64,000 nt of DNA, taken from assembly GCA_900074725.1 (NCBI GenBank), contig LT598458.1, forward strand, positions 1,473,666 through 1,537,665. The letters are read 5' to 3'. Numbering within the stretch: the first letter of the stretch is position 1; each line of letters opens with the position of its first letter. A program made the translations under genes and the position numbers. Below the pieces are notes generated by a model. It made no database searches, was not told the origin of the DNA, and worked only from the letters and a program-made list of their open reading frames with translations. Of the stretch, positions 17,446 through 27,730 are shown piece after piece. This DNA comes from Lachancea dasiensis. Its lineage: Eukaryota > Ascomycota > Saccharomycetes > Saccharomycetales > Saccharomycetaceae.

Positions 17446-18912
17446 GCCAAGACCTCTATCAATGTATGACTGCCAGGCAGCATGTCCTGGTGCACTCAAT
17501 CTTTACATAAGAGAATCGAGTAGGTTTTATATGTAAAATGTCTTCTTAAGTCCATTGAAATGTACTTCTGCATTGGCTTGATGTTACGGCCGAATCTTGG
17601 CTACAGAGCATTATACGGCCGTTAGAGCGGAGTTAATTTCAGCTGCTATAACCTACCAGAACTGACGCTGCAAGTTACACTTTGACAGTTTCCTCAAGTT
17701 TATTATTGATACGGCTTCCGAGAAGCTTCTCACGCTATGGCACACGCGTGTATTGAATATAAACACTTGTACTCCATGTTATCCGTAAAGTTATGGTGTT
17801 TCGAGCAGTCGAGCATCAAGTAGTGTTACTTTAGATGAAGGAGGTTTCAGACCACTTCTGCAAGAATTTTAAACTGGTGTCTATGAGAATCTCAATGGCA
17901 GCAGGCAATTTTGTATCTATTTTGGTCCAGTACGACGTAAAGGTGTCGGTGATCTGTGTGTTGGCTCGCGAGTTAGACACCACCAGCTCTTCATTAGTTC
18001 GTAAGAGGACTGAGCTCGTTAAGATTTCAGAGCGCACTCGGGTCTTTTTGGAGGCTTGCTACGAAAGGATGAAATCGTCACCATTGCAGGTAATTTTCTG
18101 ACAGAGGATACTGGGCACTAGTGATGGATCGGTAGTATAGTTGAGGATTGATATTGTCGGCAGTCTTGGCTTTAGCAAGCAACTAGGCTACTCAGGCGAA
18201 CTGAACTCGGAGCCCCACTGTAGAGTGAACAATTTTGTTGCTTGATATGCACCGCGCGATTGCCAATAAGACGTTGATTTCCGTCTTTTTACTACTGGGC
18301 AAAAAGCCCCAATCTACTGATGAAATACAATATTATGCGTTCCAGCTTCAATACTCTTAGACATCACGGCGTATGTCGGATTGTCAGAAGAGTATTATTC
18401 CGGTATTTAACTTCATTCGGCACAATCTGGCATTTCACCTGAATTCAAGTGCTCTTAAAATCCTATTAGTAAACACAGGTGAAAATGGTTCCCACACTTC
18501 CAACTCAGGTTCCAATGACTTGGCATTCGCTGTTCCACCTCGGATAGCTGCGCTACTGTCAAGTCCGATACTCACGTGCCACCTTTGACTGTCTTGGATT
18601 ATGCCATTGTTCTTCCATTGTGCAACCGCTTCCCGAGATGGAGCAGCTCTTAATTCGACATCCGAGATCGACAACAATGGCGAGCCGCCAGCCACTCAGA
18701 GATAGTGCGGCTTTAAAAAAGCGAGGGTGCAATTGATTATGGGTTTCAGTGTGTAAAGGCAGCTTGAATAGCTCAGATGAGATGACTGATGGTTAGGCTT
18801 CGCAAACATCATACATATCAGTAAGCATTTATATATAAGGTGTGTGGAAGCTTGGTATTTTGGTGCTAAGTGGTCTTGATATGTACCAGCCGAAGTAAAG
18901 AGTTCATCTACA
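17446..18912. other. Large divergent intergenic region
   Basis: 1.47 kb between the QDR-like pump and the SNG1-like gene. Contains the pump promoter (CGGCCG elements) and a TATA box TATATAAG at 18832-18839 for the SNG1-like gene. Small open frames at 17835-18101 (+) and 18435-18695 (-, from a GTG) match nothing I recognise. Confidence 0.45.
17584..17622. promoter_or_regulatory. Two CGGCCG palindromes upstream of the QDR-like pump
   Basis: TTACGGCCGAA at 17584-17594 and the perfect palindrome ACGGCCGT at 17615-17622, 31 bases (about three helical turns) apart, roughly 140-180 bases upstream of the chosen ATG. Typical spacing and form for a zinc-cluster operator. Confidence 0.5.
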
Positions 18913-20241
18913 ATGCCTAAGACTCACGATCCCTCTCACAACCGAAAACAGTTCTTCAAGATTTTGGGAGTATTGGGCTTCCTCCTGTGGCTCCTGTTCC
19001 TCGGGACCATGAGTTACTTGTACGGATCTATTTACAAGTTTCCCTCGAGAATACATGCTTTCCGCGTATTACATGTTGACTTCGACAATGGAATCATCGG
19101 CGAGAGCCTCGCAGGGGCGTACAACCAGTTGCAGGGCCCTTCATTCCCAACTTTGGTGGAGAAACCCGCCGTCGACTATCCAGATCTCGAGAGCGTAGTC
19201 AGCAAAGTGAGGTCTGCGGATTACTGGGGCGCGTTTGTGGTCCATTCCAATTCATCAGACCGCCTTTCGATGGCTTTGAAAGGAGGAGAAGCAGCTGAGA
19301 CGTACAATTCTACTCCTGCATTGACGTATGTGTGGAATGAAGTTCGTTATCCACCCATTTCTGACGAAGCGCTTGGCTCATCCTTCGAAACACTTATTGA
19401 AGCCACAAGACTGGCCTTTAATGCGAAGTTCGCTCCCAAAGCGATGGCGAGTATGAATAGCTCTGATCCTGCAGCTTTACAGGTACTCCTGAACCCCATC
19501 ACTTCAGCTTCGATTAACATAACACCAACACCACAAGGGACCAAGCTGTTCTATAATACAGTAGGAATGGTCATGCCTATCTTGCAGCAGTTCTTCTTTC
19601 TTCTGATGCTTAACGGTGTGTCGTTTGAGCTGAAGATATACAAAAGCTTTAGCTATACTGCCGTACTTCTCATCCGGACCGCTTTCAGTGTTGTTTTCAC
19701 TTTCGGGGCCGGCCTATGCCAAGCAGGCTACATTTGGGCTTTCAGGGAGAGTTGGGATGTGAACGGGGGCCAATTTGTCCTTACTTGGATGACGTTATGG
19801 CTTCTCATGTATATTCACCTCCTAGTTTTAGACACTGGTACTGCATTCTTACCTCCGCCCGCTCTACCGTTCCTTGTTCTTACCTATATCATTTTGAACA
19901 TTACAGGCACGATAAGCCCGTTCGAAGTCAATCCAGGATTCTACCGTTGGGCCTACGCTCTTCCAGGTCGAAACGCTTATGATGTTTTGACAGATATCTG
20001 GTCTGGTGGCGCTGTACCCCGTTTGTATAGAGCTTTGCCTATCCTCTTTGCTTGGCTGTTAGTGGCACAGGGCCTGGCGACATTTGGACATCACTTTAGG
20101 TTCCACAGGATAATGAAGCTTTACGAAAAAGACGAAAAGTCTGACAATGAAGCTTCCGATGACAAAGAGGGCCTACCTGAGTATCCATCTGATTTGAATT
20201 TACATCGTCGCGTCAGCGAAGAAATGACAAGTGAAGTTTGA
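18913..20241 (+). CDS. SNG1-like membrane protein (DUF3533 family)
   Basis: 442-aa protein of the Sng1 / YJR015W family (DUF3533). S. cerevisiae Sng1 gives resistance to nitrosoguanidine and affects plasma-membrane lipid asymmetry. Topology by eye: one helix at about 20-40, a large non-cytosolic domain (about 45-215) with several N-x-S/T sites, then about five or six helices at 218-400 and a charged cytoplasmic tail with acidic DEKSDNEASDDKEG. ATG 18913 follows a TATATAAG box by 75 bases. The next gene, on the same strand, is a Zn2Cys6 regulator, which may control it. Transport substrate, if any, unknown. Confidence 0.87.
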   Translation: MPKTHDPSHNRKQFFKILGVLGFLLWLLFLGTMSYLYGSIYKFPSRIHAFRVLHVDFDNGIIGESLAGAYNQLQGPSFPTLVEKPAVDYPDLESVVSKVRSADYWGAFVVHSNSSDRLSMALKGGEAAETYNSTPALTYVWNEVRYPPISDEALGSSFETLIEATRLAFNAKFAPKAMASMNSSDPAALQVLLNPITSASINITPTPQGTKLFYNTVGMVMPILQQFFFLLMLNGVSFELKIYKSFSYTAVLLIRTAFSVVFTFGAGLCQAGYIWAFRESWDVNGGQFVLTWMTLWLLMYIHLLVLDTGTAFLPPPALPFLVLTYIILNITGTISPFEVNPGFYRWAYALPGRNAYDVLTDIWSGGAVPRLYRALPILFAWLLVAQGLATFGHHFRFHRIMKLYEKDEKSDNEASDDKEGLPEYPSDLNLHRRVSEEMTSEV

Positions 20242-20604
20242 AATGCCTACATAGTCCTTTGCGCTAGGATCGTTACCAAACATTACTTCTATACATAGTG
20301 AATGAGCTGTAGAGTTTAGATTTTTAGAGTTTAGATCCATTAATCTGACTGCTAACGTAGCACAGCTCGTTACTTAATAAACTTGGACATTTATGCAGAC
20401 AACCGTATTCTCTACTTTTGAACAAAGAGGAACCTCATGGGTGAGTATCTTCTGGCCGTTCTCAACCACTAAGCGGCAACAGCTGCTTTTTCAGGTTTGC
20501 CCATGAGATCTATTGAAATAGTATGTGTCGTCGTTTCTGACAAGCGAGAATTGAAAATTACTGAGCTCCAGATAAAAGGCATAAGCCAAACCGATGCGAC
20601 GATT
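20242..20604. other. Short intergenic and 5' leader of the zinc-cluster gene
   Basis: 363 bases. A second in-frame ATG at 20503 would extend the regulator by 34 residues. Nothing else seen. Confidence 0.4.
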
Positions 20605-22437
20605 ATGTCGTCCAGGAACAACGGCCAGCGATCTCGATCTGGGTGCAGTAACTGCAAGAAGGCTAAGATAAAATGCGATGAAAAGAAGCCTACCTGCAAA
20701 AACTGCATCAAGAAGGGAAATAGTGATTGCGATTACTCTTTACACTTGAAATGGGGCGGGAGGCCGGCTCGCAACTCCAAGAAGATCATAAAAGACCTTC
20801 CAGATGCTGCTTTTGTTAACGGGGTGCTAACCATTGCCAGAAATTTGAATAAGAGTGCGAAAAAGGCCACATTTAACTTTGGTCTTGAGGGCACTGGAGC
20901 TCAAGCCCTAAAAGATTCTTCACTCACAACTCCATCCCAAGACATTTTACTTACAGCAACTGACAAGGGCACAGATTTGCTAGATGGTTTTTCGGCTCAG
21001 AATGCTTTGCTCTTTCCAGATCCACTGAGTGAGGTCGCTTTACAAAATTCAATCTTGGACAGTATCAGCCCTCAAACCTTCTTCAATCCAGTGGCTGTAC
21101 ATATTCCCCCACCATGTCCTAACATACTTTTTGCGTCCTCGTTCCATTCAGAACTGTTTGGGTTTTACCTTCAGGAGACCTCGCAGTTATTTGTGCCAAC
21201 ACCTCGCCATGCATACGAATCGAACCCGTTTAACACTATTCTTCCACAAATGGCAATGCAGAATACAACACTAATGAAGCTAATTTTGGCATTCGCAGCT
21301 AATCATCGCAAACAGATATCGAAATATAAACGAGATCAGCAACATTCATTGCAGCTAGCGCATGGATGTGATAGAGCAATACAGGATGGAAACTTTGCCG
21401 ACAGGTTGCTGAGTGAAACTTTTGTTCAATTACTTTCTGACGTGACTAATCAAGAGCAGAGATATACACACACGACACTGGCCACAGTTCTTATGTTAGC
21501 AGGCTTTGACATTTTTTTCAGTGACACCAGAAACAAGTGGAGGGCACACATTTTCGGCGCACGAGGTTTGATTTTAGATAAGTTAAGGATTGGAGGAGAA
21601 AATATACTTCAGGTCTCTTCCATAGGAAAAGGTTTGGATGCTGAAACGTTTCTGAACCATTGGTTTTCGTATTTGAACATTATTGGATCGCTTTCATCGG
21701 TAAAAAAAATAGTGCCTATTGAGAAGTTGAGGCCTTTGTCTTATCAATTTGAACATCAAGGGACAAAAAGAGCCATATATGAGCGAAGAAAGGCTTTAAA
21801 AGACATCGATTACTTCACTGGTTTGGAGACTAAAATTCTGTCGTTATTGGCCGATGTAGCTCATCTGGTGGATCGAAAAGAATCTTTGCTAGAAGCCTAC
21901 GAATTGCGACCGCTGTTTTTGGAGGCCCTGGATCTGGACCATAAGATTCTCACGTATATAAACGAATCTGAATCAGAACGAGATGAAATCTACCGTCAAT
22001 TCTACGCGATTTGTCCGCAGGGCTCTGGAGGGGAGGTGGGATATGACACCTATAAAATGCTAAGGGCCACTAACGCGGTATTCGGTCTCACGGGTGTGCT
22101 GCAATTGAAAAGAAGGGTTCTTGAAATTCCACAGGGAAGTCCAGCCGTGAATGAGTTACTTTTGCGAATTTCCAAGCTAATTCATGAGGAGATTCCATTC
22201 AATTCATCAGCCGAGTCATGTATTACCTTCTGCTTGTTCTGCTGTGGATGCGAGCTGGTGGGTAAGGATTTGGTCGCCAGTCGCCCCATCTTCACGTCCC
22301 ACGTAGAAACGCTAATGAAGAAGGGAATGGCAAGCGCGAACCAGGCCAAGATCGTCATGGAAGACTGCTGGAAGTATAAGAAGAGCTGGTGGGAAATACT
22401 GGAAGAGCGGAATTTGGACTTGGCTTTCGCCATATGA
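20605..22437 (+). CDS. Zn2Cys6 transcription factor with fungal_trans_2-type C-terminal region
   Basis: 610-aa fungal regulator. The Gal4-type zinc cluster is N-terminal: Cys 14, 17, 24, 31, 34 and 42 (CSNCKKAKIKC ... CKNC ... C), followed by YSLHLKWGGRP, which resembles regulators of the Lys14/Arg81/Upc2-like class with a C-terminal DUF3468-type region. The rest is a long helical regulatory region. ATG 20605 is preferred because it puts the cluster near the N-terminus; ATG 20503 (644 aa) is possible. Nuclear. It follows the SNG1-like gene on the same strand, 363 bases away, so it is a candidate regulator of the neighbouring detoxification genes; this is inference from proximity. Confidence 0.88.
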   Translation: MSSRNNGQRSRSGCSNCKKAKIKCDEKKPTCKNCIKKGNSDCDYSLHLKWGGRPARNSKKIIKDLPDAAFVNGVLTIARNLNKSAKKATFNFGLEGTGAQALKDSSLTTPSQDILLTATDKGTDLLDGFSAQNALLFPDPLSEVALQNSILDSISPQTFFNPVAVHIPPPCPNILFASSFHSELFGFYLQETSQLFVPTPRHAYESNPFNTILPQMAMQNTTLMKLILAFAANHRKQISKYKRDQQHSLQLAHGCDRAIQDGNFADRLLSETFVQLLSDVTNQEQRYTHTTLATVLMLAGFDIFFSDTRNKWRAHIFGARGLILDKLRIGGENILQVSSIGKGLDAETFLNHWFSYLNIIGSLSSVKKIVPIEKLRPLSYQFEHQGTKRAIYERRKALKDIDYFTGLETKILSLLADVAHLVDRKESLLEAYELRPLFLEALDLDHKILTYINESESERDEIYRQFYAICPQGSGGEVGYDTYKMLRATNAVFGLTGVLQLKRRVLEIPQGSPAVNELLLRISKLIHEEIPFNSSAESCITFCLFCCGCELVGKDLVASRPIFTSHVETLMKKGMASANQAKIVMEDCWKYKKSWWEILEERNLDLAFAI

Positions 22438-23238
22438 TAACTGCTGGTGACTAGTGGACGAGTGTCGCGCAATAAAGTCGCCCAAACGTCCTGCTCCTAT
22501 GTATGCTAGACCAATGATATAGAACTAGGTTACTTTTTTTAATATTACAGACACCTCTACGGTATAATCGGCATAGTCCTCCAGCACACCAACTCAAGGT
22601 CCCTTCGATATATCCCAATAATATCTGCCCCGTTTATTTGTCTGCCTCACCTGTAGGATTATGCATTTTTGGCGTTTCCATTCAGCGACATTGCTGGGTT
22701 TCGTCTTAGGAAACTTGACTGTTTGCTGCGCTTCTTCCACCATACGCTTTAAAATGCCTTTTGCGCGGCGAACGTGAGATAGGAAGTTTTTCCCTATCTG
22801 AAAAAAAAAAAGTGTCTCATCGGGAGAGTCTAAACGCTCAGCGCATTGACGATAGCGCAGGTTACCTCTCTGATCGGTTCGAATAGTCCTTACGCTCAGC
22901 GTTGGCCGCGCAGCAATTTCTTGCACTTGCAGGCCGTATTTACATATGCGATATCGTCTTTGATAGTTAGGCTAGGTTTATGATGTTATCATGTTGATAT
23001 CAGTTAGTTGTGATTGTTCACCCAGTGATACTTGTAATGTGAGCACTTGCTGTCGGAGATTGAAAAGCGACGGCATGTATCTGCGAATAGCCACACCGGC
23101 TCAATGATGTAAAGACACAGCTTACAGATCGGCAGAAAAGATCCCATATAGAACAGCAACATTTTGGAAAGGTTCTCCTGTTTATCGTTCTGCTCAATAT
23201 CCGGATCTCTGTATAACGACTGGGCCAGGTAGCTTACA
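22438..23238. other. Intergenic before the mitochondrial carrier
   Basis: 801 bases. A minus-strand 110-codon frame at 22594-22926 resembles nothing I know and overlaps a poly-A run; I do not call it. No RNA gene seen. Confidence 0.4.
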
Positions 23239-24150
23239 ATGTCTGATGAGTTGACATTACCACAGGTTGTTGATGACTTGGAAGAGGTCCATGGGTTCAG
23301 ACGGACATTCGAGGACATTTTCTGCGGAACCGTGGGCGGCATCGCGCAGGTCTTAGTGGGACAGCCGTTTGACATTGTGAAAGTCAGATTACAAACGTCG
23401 GCAGTGCCGACTACGGCTGTAGAGACTATACAAAGCTTGGTAAGAAACGAAGGATTGCTGGCGTTTTACAAAGGTACAGCAGTGCCGTTGGTTGGCGTGG
23501 GAGCATGCGTTTCGTGTCAGTTTGGAGTTAACGAGACTATGAAGAGATACTTTCATGCGCTCAACGGCGGTGACAACCCTCATTTGAAGCTGAGCCAATA
23601 TTATATGTGTGGTTTCATCAGTGGTACAGCTAACGCTTTTCTAGCTACTCCCATCGAACATGTGCGTATTCGTTTGCAGATTCAGAAGAAAGCACGAGGG
23701 AAGGGACTATATCGGGGGTCGCTGGACTGCGCTAGACAATTACTAAAGGCTGGGGCTTTGATGAGGGGGTTCACTGCAACTACTATGAGAACATCCCATG
23801 GGTTCGGTGTCTATTTTTTGACTTATGAGGCCCTCGTGGCTAACCAAGCGCATCGCGGAGTACCGCGCGAAGCGATCCCAGCTTGGAAGGTTTGCATTTT
23901 TGGTGCTTTCTCCGGAGCCTTTTTTTGGGCTATGACATATCCATTTGACGTAGTGAAGTCCGTGATGCAAGCAGATGACCTGACGAAACCTGTCCATGGA
24001 CGCAACGCTTTGACGGTGGCCAGATCGATTTACAAAGAGCGTGGCCTCAGTGCCTTTGCCAAGGGCTTCATGCCTACCATGCTTCGATCACTACCCGTGA
24101 ACGGCGCTACCTTTGCCGCTTTCGAATTATCCATGCGCTTAATCAGGTAA
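23239..24150 (+). CDS. Mitochondrial carrier, YMC1/YMC2 type
   Basis: 303-aa inner-membrane carrier of the SLC25 family, closest in pattern to S. cerevisiae Ymc1/Ymc2 (organic or amino-acid carriers linked to glutamate and glycine metabolism). Three repeats with the P-x-D/E-x-x-K/R signatures: QPFDIVKVRLQ (about 46), TPIEHVRIRLQ (about 143) and YPFDVVKSVMQ (about 234). The start MSDELTLPQVVDDLEE and the block GKGSxx/VGVGACVSCQFGVNE-type motif VPLVGVGACVS match Ymc1 closely. The length is standard. No separate presequence, as usual for carriers. Confidence 0.92.
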   Translation: MSDELTLPQVVDDLEEVHGFRRTFEDIFCGTVGGIAQVLVGQPFDIVKVRLQTSAVPTTAVETIQSLVRNEGLLAFYKGTAVPLVGVGACVSCQFGVNETMKRYFHALNGGDNPHLKLSQYYMCGFISGTANAFLATPIEHVRIRLQIQKKARGKGLYRGSLDCARQLLKAGALMRGFTATTMRTSHGFGVYFLTYEALVANQAHRGVPREAIPAWKVCIFGAFSGAFFWAMTYPFDVVKSVMQADDLTKPVHGRNALTVARSIYKERGLSAFAKGFMPTMLRSLPVNGATFAAFELSMRLIR

Positions 24151-25729
24151 AAATGGGTACTCATTCACAAATTATAGACTAGATTTCCGTGGCCATAAGC
24201 GCAGGTATTGCCTCTGGCACTGATGTTCATTACACGGCACTTGAACTTAGTGGGATTATGGGTCGTGCGCCCGCCATAGGTATGGTCGGAAGTCCGCATA
24301 CAGTGTATGCTCTTGCAGACCCAGCATCACCTACGGAAACGACAATTACAGCATATTTCGATTAATAAACACTATACTGGTATTTGATGGGCTCCCCTGC
24401 CATTCACAACATTCATCCACGCCTTAAATAATTGGGTTTTGCCCCTCACTGTACGAGCCCCGGTGCCACCAACTCTGGTGCTCCTCAAAATACTAAATAG
24501 GAGTGCAGGATACTTTTTGACAAAGAGAGCGGTGCTTTCCCTTACTGTATCGACCAGCGATGGAGGTCCGCAGCAGAAAATCCCGACACTCGAAGAGTTC
24601 ACAATGATTTATTCTAGCAGAAAGTCCACTTGGGGCGCCCTAGCGACTTTGAAAATCCCATGTTATCGGCGATAGATGCTAGACTTGAGTCTACGCTAGT
24701 TTCCACCTTACTCTCCCCCTTTTCCACTATCTCAATATCCGTTCTGTCCAAATCCGAACTGTCGCCTCTAGAGAGTGAGCTCGTGTCGTAGAGCTCAACT
24801 TGGACTCCCCTTTCGGTTAGTCTAGAGGACTCAGAACTCTGGATTGAAGACGTGTAAGACGTAATTTTTTCGATACTACCAGCTTGATGCTCTCCTTCCC
24901 CGACTGTATGTATTTCTTCGCCAACTCAATGGTGTGGTGCATAGGGTCAGGAAGACCAGCTCCACCGACGATTAATAGTAAATTGACCTAGTGAATTTTC
25001 ACCACGAAAGGACGTGCACCCTAAAACCTTTTTTGGTTAATCATCTCCAGATTCGCTCTTCTGTGCAAGAGTTCTAAGCTTGGGTGCAAGAATGCCAAAT
25101 TGGATATTCAAAATTGGTTAGGCCAAACAATCACCAACCCAATATGGGTGGGCGCCAGGCGCCGAGTGGCGGAGCCCATGTTAAACTTTCTAAAAGTTTC
25201 GAGGGTTGAAGGCAATAAGAGTGCAGAGCTGCGATGGCTTATCTAATATCATTATTGGGGAAAAGGTGTATTTGGGGAAGCGCCACGACCAAATGTAATC
25301 AACACTATCAAATCTCATTCACTATCGGTGATCACTAAGCAAAACTTTTATTTAATCAATTGTTGACTGTGTTGAATCTCCTCTTGAGATAGCGATTGCT
25401 CGAATGTTGGCGTTTGTGCACTGTTATCCTCGAGCGCTCCATACCTAATCGCGGTTACTCTTTGCCTGCAGGATGATACATAAAAAAACAAAAACTCCGA
25501 TTTGCAAACAATGGCCAAGAACTATCATTGTTTTAAGTCGAAAGAACGTTATCACCTTTTTATCCGCCATTTAGGACTGAGTCAAAAATCGTCGTAGACA
25601 AATGACTCTTAAAGCAATTCTCGACCGCCGCCCCTCAAGCCTTCAAATTAACGCGGTATCGAGTATCATTTGAAAGCAAGTGGGATCTTCTCATTCGAAA
25701 AGCAAACTCCTGCTATTGAATTATGCAAA
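24151..25729. other. Intergenic with a ferric-reductase relic
   Basis: 1.58 kb. The part 24372-24987 is a decayed gene (see that entry). The rest, 25000-25729, is the 3' flank of the aquaglyceroporin gene and shows no other coding signal. Confidence 0.5.
24372..24987 (-). pseudogene. Relic of a ferric/cupric reductase (FRE family), C-terminal part only
   Basis: Minus strand. The NADPH-binding half of a Fre-type metalloreductase is readable in pieces: NLLLIVGGAGLPDP followed by HTIELAKKYIQSGKESIKLVV (from 24987 down), then in another frame VQVELYDTSS and GRPKWTF, and finally SVGIFCCGPPSLVDTVRE (cysteine-glycine-proline-proline NADPH site) ending by about 24400. Frame changes and stops separate the pieces, and the membrane/heme and FAD domains are not detectable upstream, so it is a 5'-truncated pseudogene. 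Fre proteins reduce Fe(III)/Cu(II) at the plasma membrane or vacuole. Confidence 0.75.
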
Positions 25730-27730
25730 TCACCCCAATTTGGTATCTGATACTGGTGCTTCGCTGTTACTACTTCTGTCAATCTCAGTTTCAGGTGTTT
25801 CGGGCCTAGATTGCATATCAGGCTCTCTACGAAGAATCGCCTTCACTCTATGCTCGACATATCCGTTATCTGGGTAGTTAATGGGTGATTCGCAGCCCGT
25901 GAAAATAAACACATCATACACTAAAGCCCCGGTTATGCCCCCTGCAATGGGTCCACCCCATGTGCCCCAAGTCCACCACCAGTGTGTGAGATGGAAAGCG
26001 TGCGGGCCGTATCCAATCATGGATGCGAATATACGTGGCCCGAGATCCCTGGCAGGATTGATGGTAAAGCTCGTTTGGTACCCAAGCGCCATTCCTATCG
26101 CAGCCACTAGAAATCCTACAATTAGCGCTGTCATTCCGTTGGTTGGAGGAGCATTGCTATCATCCAATAATGCCATCAAGCAACCAACCAAGATTGCTGC
26201 CCCGATAAACTCGTCAAAGAACGCATTGCGCCATGTCACATATGGCTTTGGGTTTGTGAATAAGCAACCACCTGATGCTGCAGTCCGAATATGAGGGCCG
26301 CCTTCAAATTTCGTTATGGAACTCCAGAAATATCCGTACGCCATGGCTCCACCAAAGAAAGCCCCGACTATTTGAGCAAAAATGTATACAGGAACTTTCC
26401 TCCATGGGAATTTGCGGAATATAGCCATCGAGATCGTAACGGCAGGATTAACATGACCACCACTCACCCCGCCAGCCACATAAACCCCAAGCATGCATCC
26501 GAATCCCCAGGCAAACGATAAAGACTCGTAAGAACCACCTGCACCTTTCGTAACTGTTGCTTGAAGGTTACCTCCGACACCAAAAATGACAAGAATCAAC
26601 GTTCCTAAAAACTCTGAAAAAGGTTCTCGCATCTTGTATCGTATTTTGGCCCAAAAGTTTGGAAAGGTCATTGGTTCGGCATCTTCGGAAAGTGGACGCC
26701 CGATGTCAGGGTTGGAAATAGTTGGACCTACTTCAATTTCGTTACGAGTGGGAGCACTTTCGTTGACAGGAATAGGTGGGTCAACTGAAATGTCTTTGAT
26801 AGAGTTTTGGTAGCTGTCACCACCCAAAGTAAACTCTGCATTGTGCTGCCCCTTGAAATTCATGTTTGTTATGGGGCCCTCGGCTCCGATATGTATTTTC
26901 GAGGTCTTCACATCGGGGTCCGAAGGTGCTGGACGTTGAGCCTCCAGATCCGTCAGTTTTCTACTTGAAGTTGCGCGTCTAAATGCCCTCTTCCACTCGC
27001 TCAAAGAAGACGTGGATGTCGCTCGAGAAACGTCTGCTGACCCAGCTGCTGAAGGCGGCCTCGAGAAGGAAGCTTGAAATTTGGCATCCGCGCTTTTCTG
27101 CTGCATTTTTCTCGTTAACGCTGGATCTAGTACATGCGGTAAGGGTTGGTTGAGGCTCCACACCGGTTTGGATTTCTTGCTCCTTGTGGAGGGATTGAGC
27201 TCGCGATAGAACGGATCGACGTAGTTTTGACCTTGCTGCATGGCATGTAATCGGTACAATTCCAATAGTCGTGCGCGCTCATAGTTAGAGTCGTGTAGAG
27301 CCTTGAGATTGGGAGAGGAAAACGCCTGTCTGGCTAGTATAGACCCTTGCTGTGAGAGACGCTTTCCCTCAGGTTCGGAGCCTTTTTGTATGGGGGTCAA
27401 TGGCGTCAATGGCGTCAATCCAGTCCTTGAATAGCCCCCCAACTGGTTATCGAAGCCGCGGTACTTCTTTTCCTGTCTTGTTTTGTGCCGAACACCATTG
27501 CCCTGCCCGTCGTTTGATTTTATAGTACTACCTTCAAACATGACCTTGGCCTTTGGGGCAGCGAACTTCTTGTCATTCGTTGCGGTTGACTTATTTACCC
27601 TCAGAGAAGAGGATGACGAGGCGAACGACGACTCTGATGATCCGGTGGAGCATGGTGATGCTGATGATGATGACAACAATGGCTCCGAGGGAATTTGAGA
27701 CTTCGTGCCCTCTCTCTCGGGAACGCTCAT
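25730..27730 (-). CDS. Aquaglyceroporin, AQY3/YFL054C type
   Basis: 666-aa MIP channel with a long cytoplasmic N-terminus (about 1-360, Ser-rich and polar) and a C-terminal pore domain (about 365-615, six helices). Both pore boxes are intact: GGHVNPAVT and TINPARDLGPR. The Asp after the second NPA-R marks the glycerol-conducting branch. Fps1 uses NPS and NLA boxes instead, so this is the YFL054C (AQY3) type, also about 646 aa long. Probably a plasma-membrane or vacuolar glycerol/water channel, possibly gated by the long N-terminal tail. ATG 27730 confirmed. Divergent from the sugar symporter across a 1.4-kb promoter region. Confidence 0.92.
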   Translation of the reverse strand: MSVPEREGTKSQIPSEPLLSSSSASPCSTGSSESSFASSSSSLRVNKSTATNDKKFAAPKAKVMFEGSTIKSNDGQGNGVRHKTRQEKKYRGFDNQLGGYSRTGLTPLTPLTPIQKGSEPEGKRLSQQGSILARQAFSSPNLKALHDSNYERARLLELYRLHAMQQGQNYVDPFYRELNPSTRSKKSKPVWSLNQPLPHVLDPALTRKMQQKSADAKFQASFSRPPSAAGSADVSRATSTSSLSEWKRAFRRATSSRKLTDLEAQRPAPSDPDVKTSKIHIGAEGPITNMNFKGQHNAEFTLGGDSYQNSIKDISVDPPIPVNESAPTRNEIEVGPTISNPDIGRPLSEDAEPMTFPNFWAKIRYKMREPFSEFLGTLILVIFGVGGNLQATVTKGAGGSYESLSFAWGFGCMLGVYVAGGVSGGHVNPAVTISMAIFRKFPWRKVPVYIFAQIVGAFFGGAMAYGYFWSSITKFEGGPHIRTAASGGCLFTNPKPYVTWRNAFFDEFIGAAILVGCLMALLDDSNAPPTNGMTALIVGFLVAAIGMALGYQTSFTINPARDLGPRIFASMIGYGPHAFHLTHWWWTWGTWGGPIAGGITGALVYDVFIFTGCESPINYPDNGYVEHRVKAILRREPDMQSRPETPETEIDRSSNSEAPVSDTKLG

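Noticed and set aside
18435-18695. Minus-strand 86-codon frame beginning MAGGSPLL
   Set aside because: It starts at GTG with no in-frame ATG, which is not acceptable for a nuclear yeast gene.
22594-22926. Minus-strand 110-codon frame
   Set aside because: Contains Phe from a homopolymer run and resembles no known family; insufficient support.
23004-23375. Minus-strand 123-codon frame over the carrier start
   Set aside because: Overlaps the N-terminus of the clearly homologous mitochondrial carrier on the other strand and has no similarity of its own.
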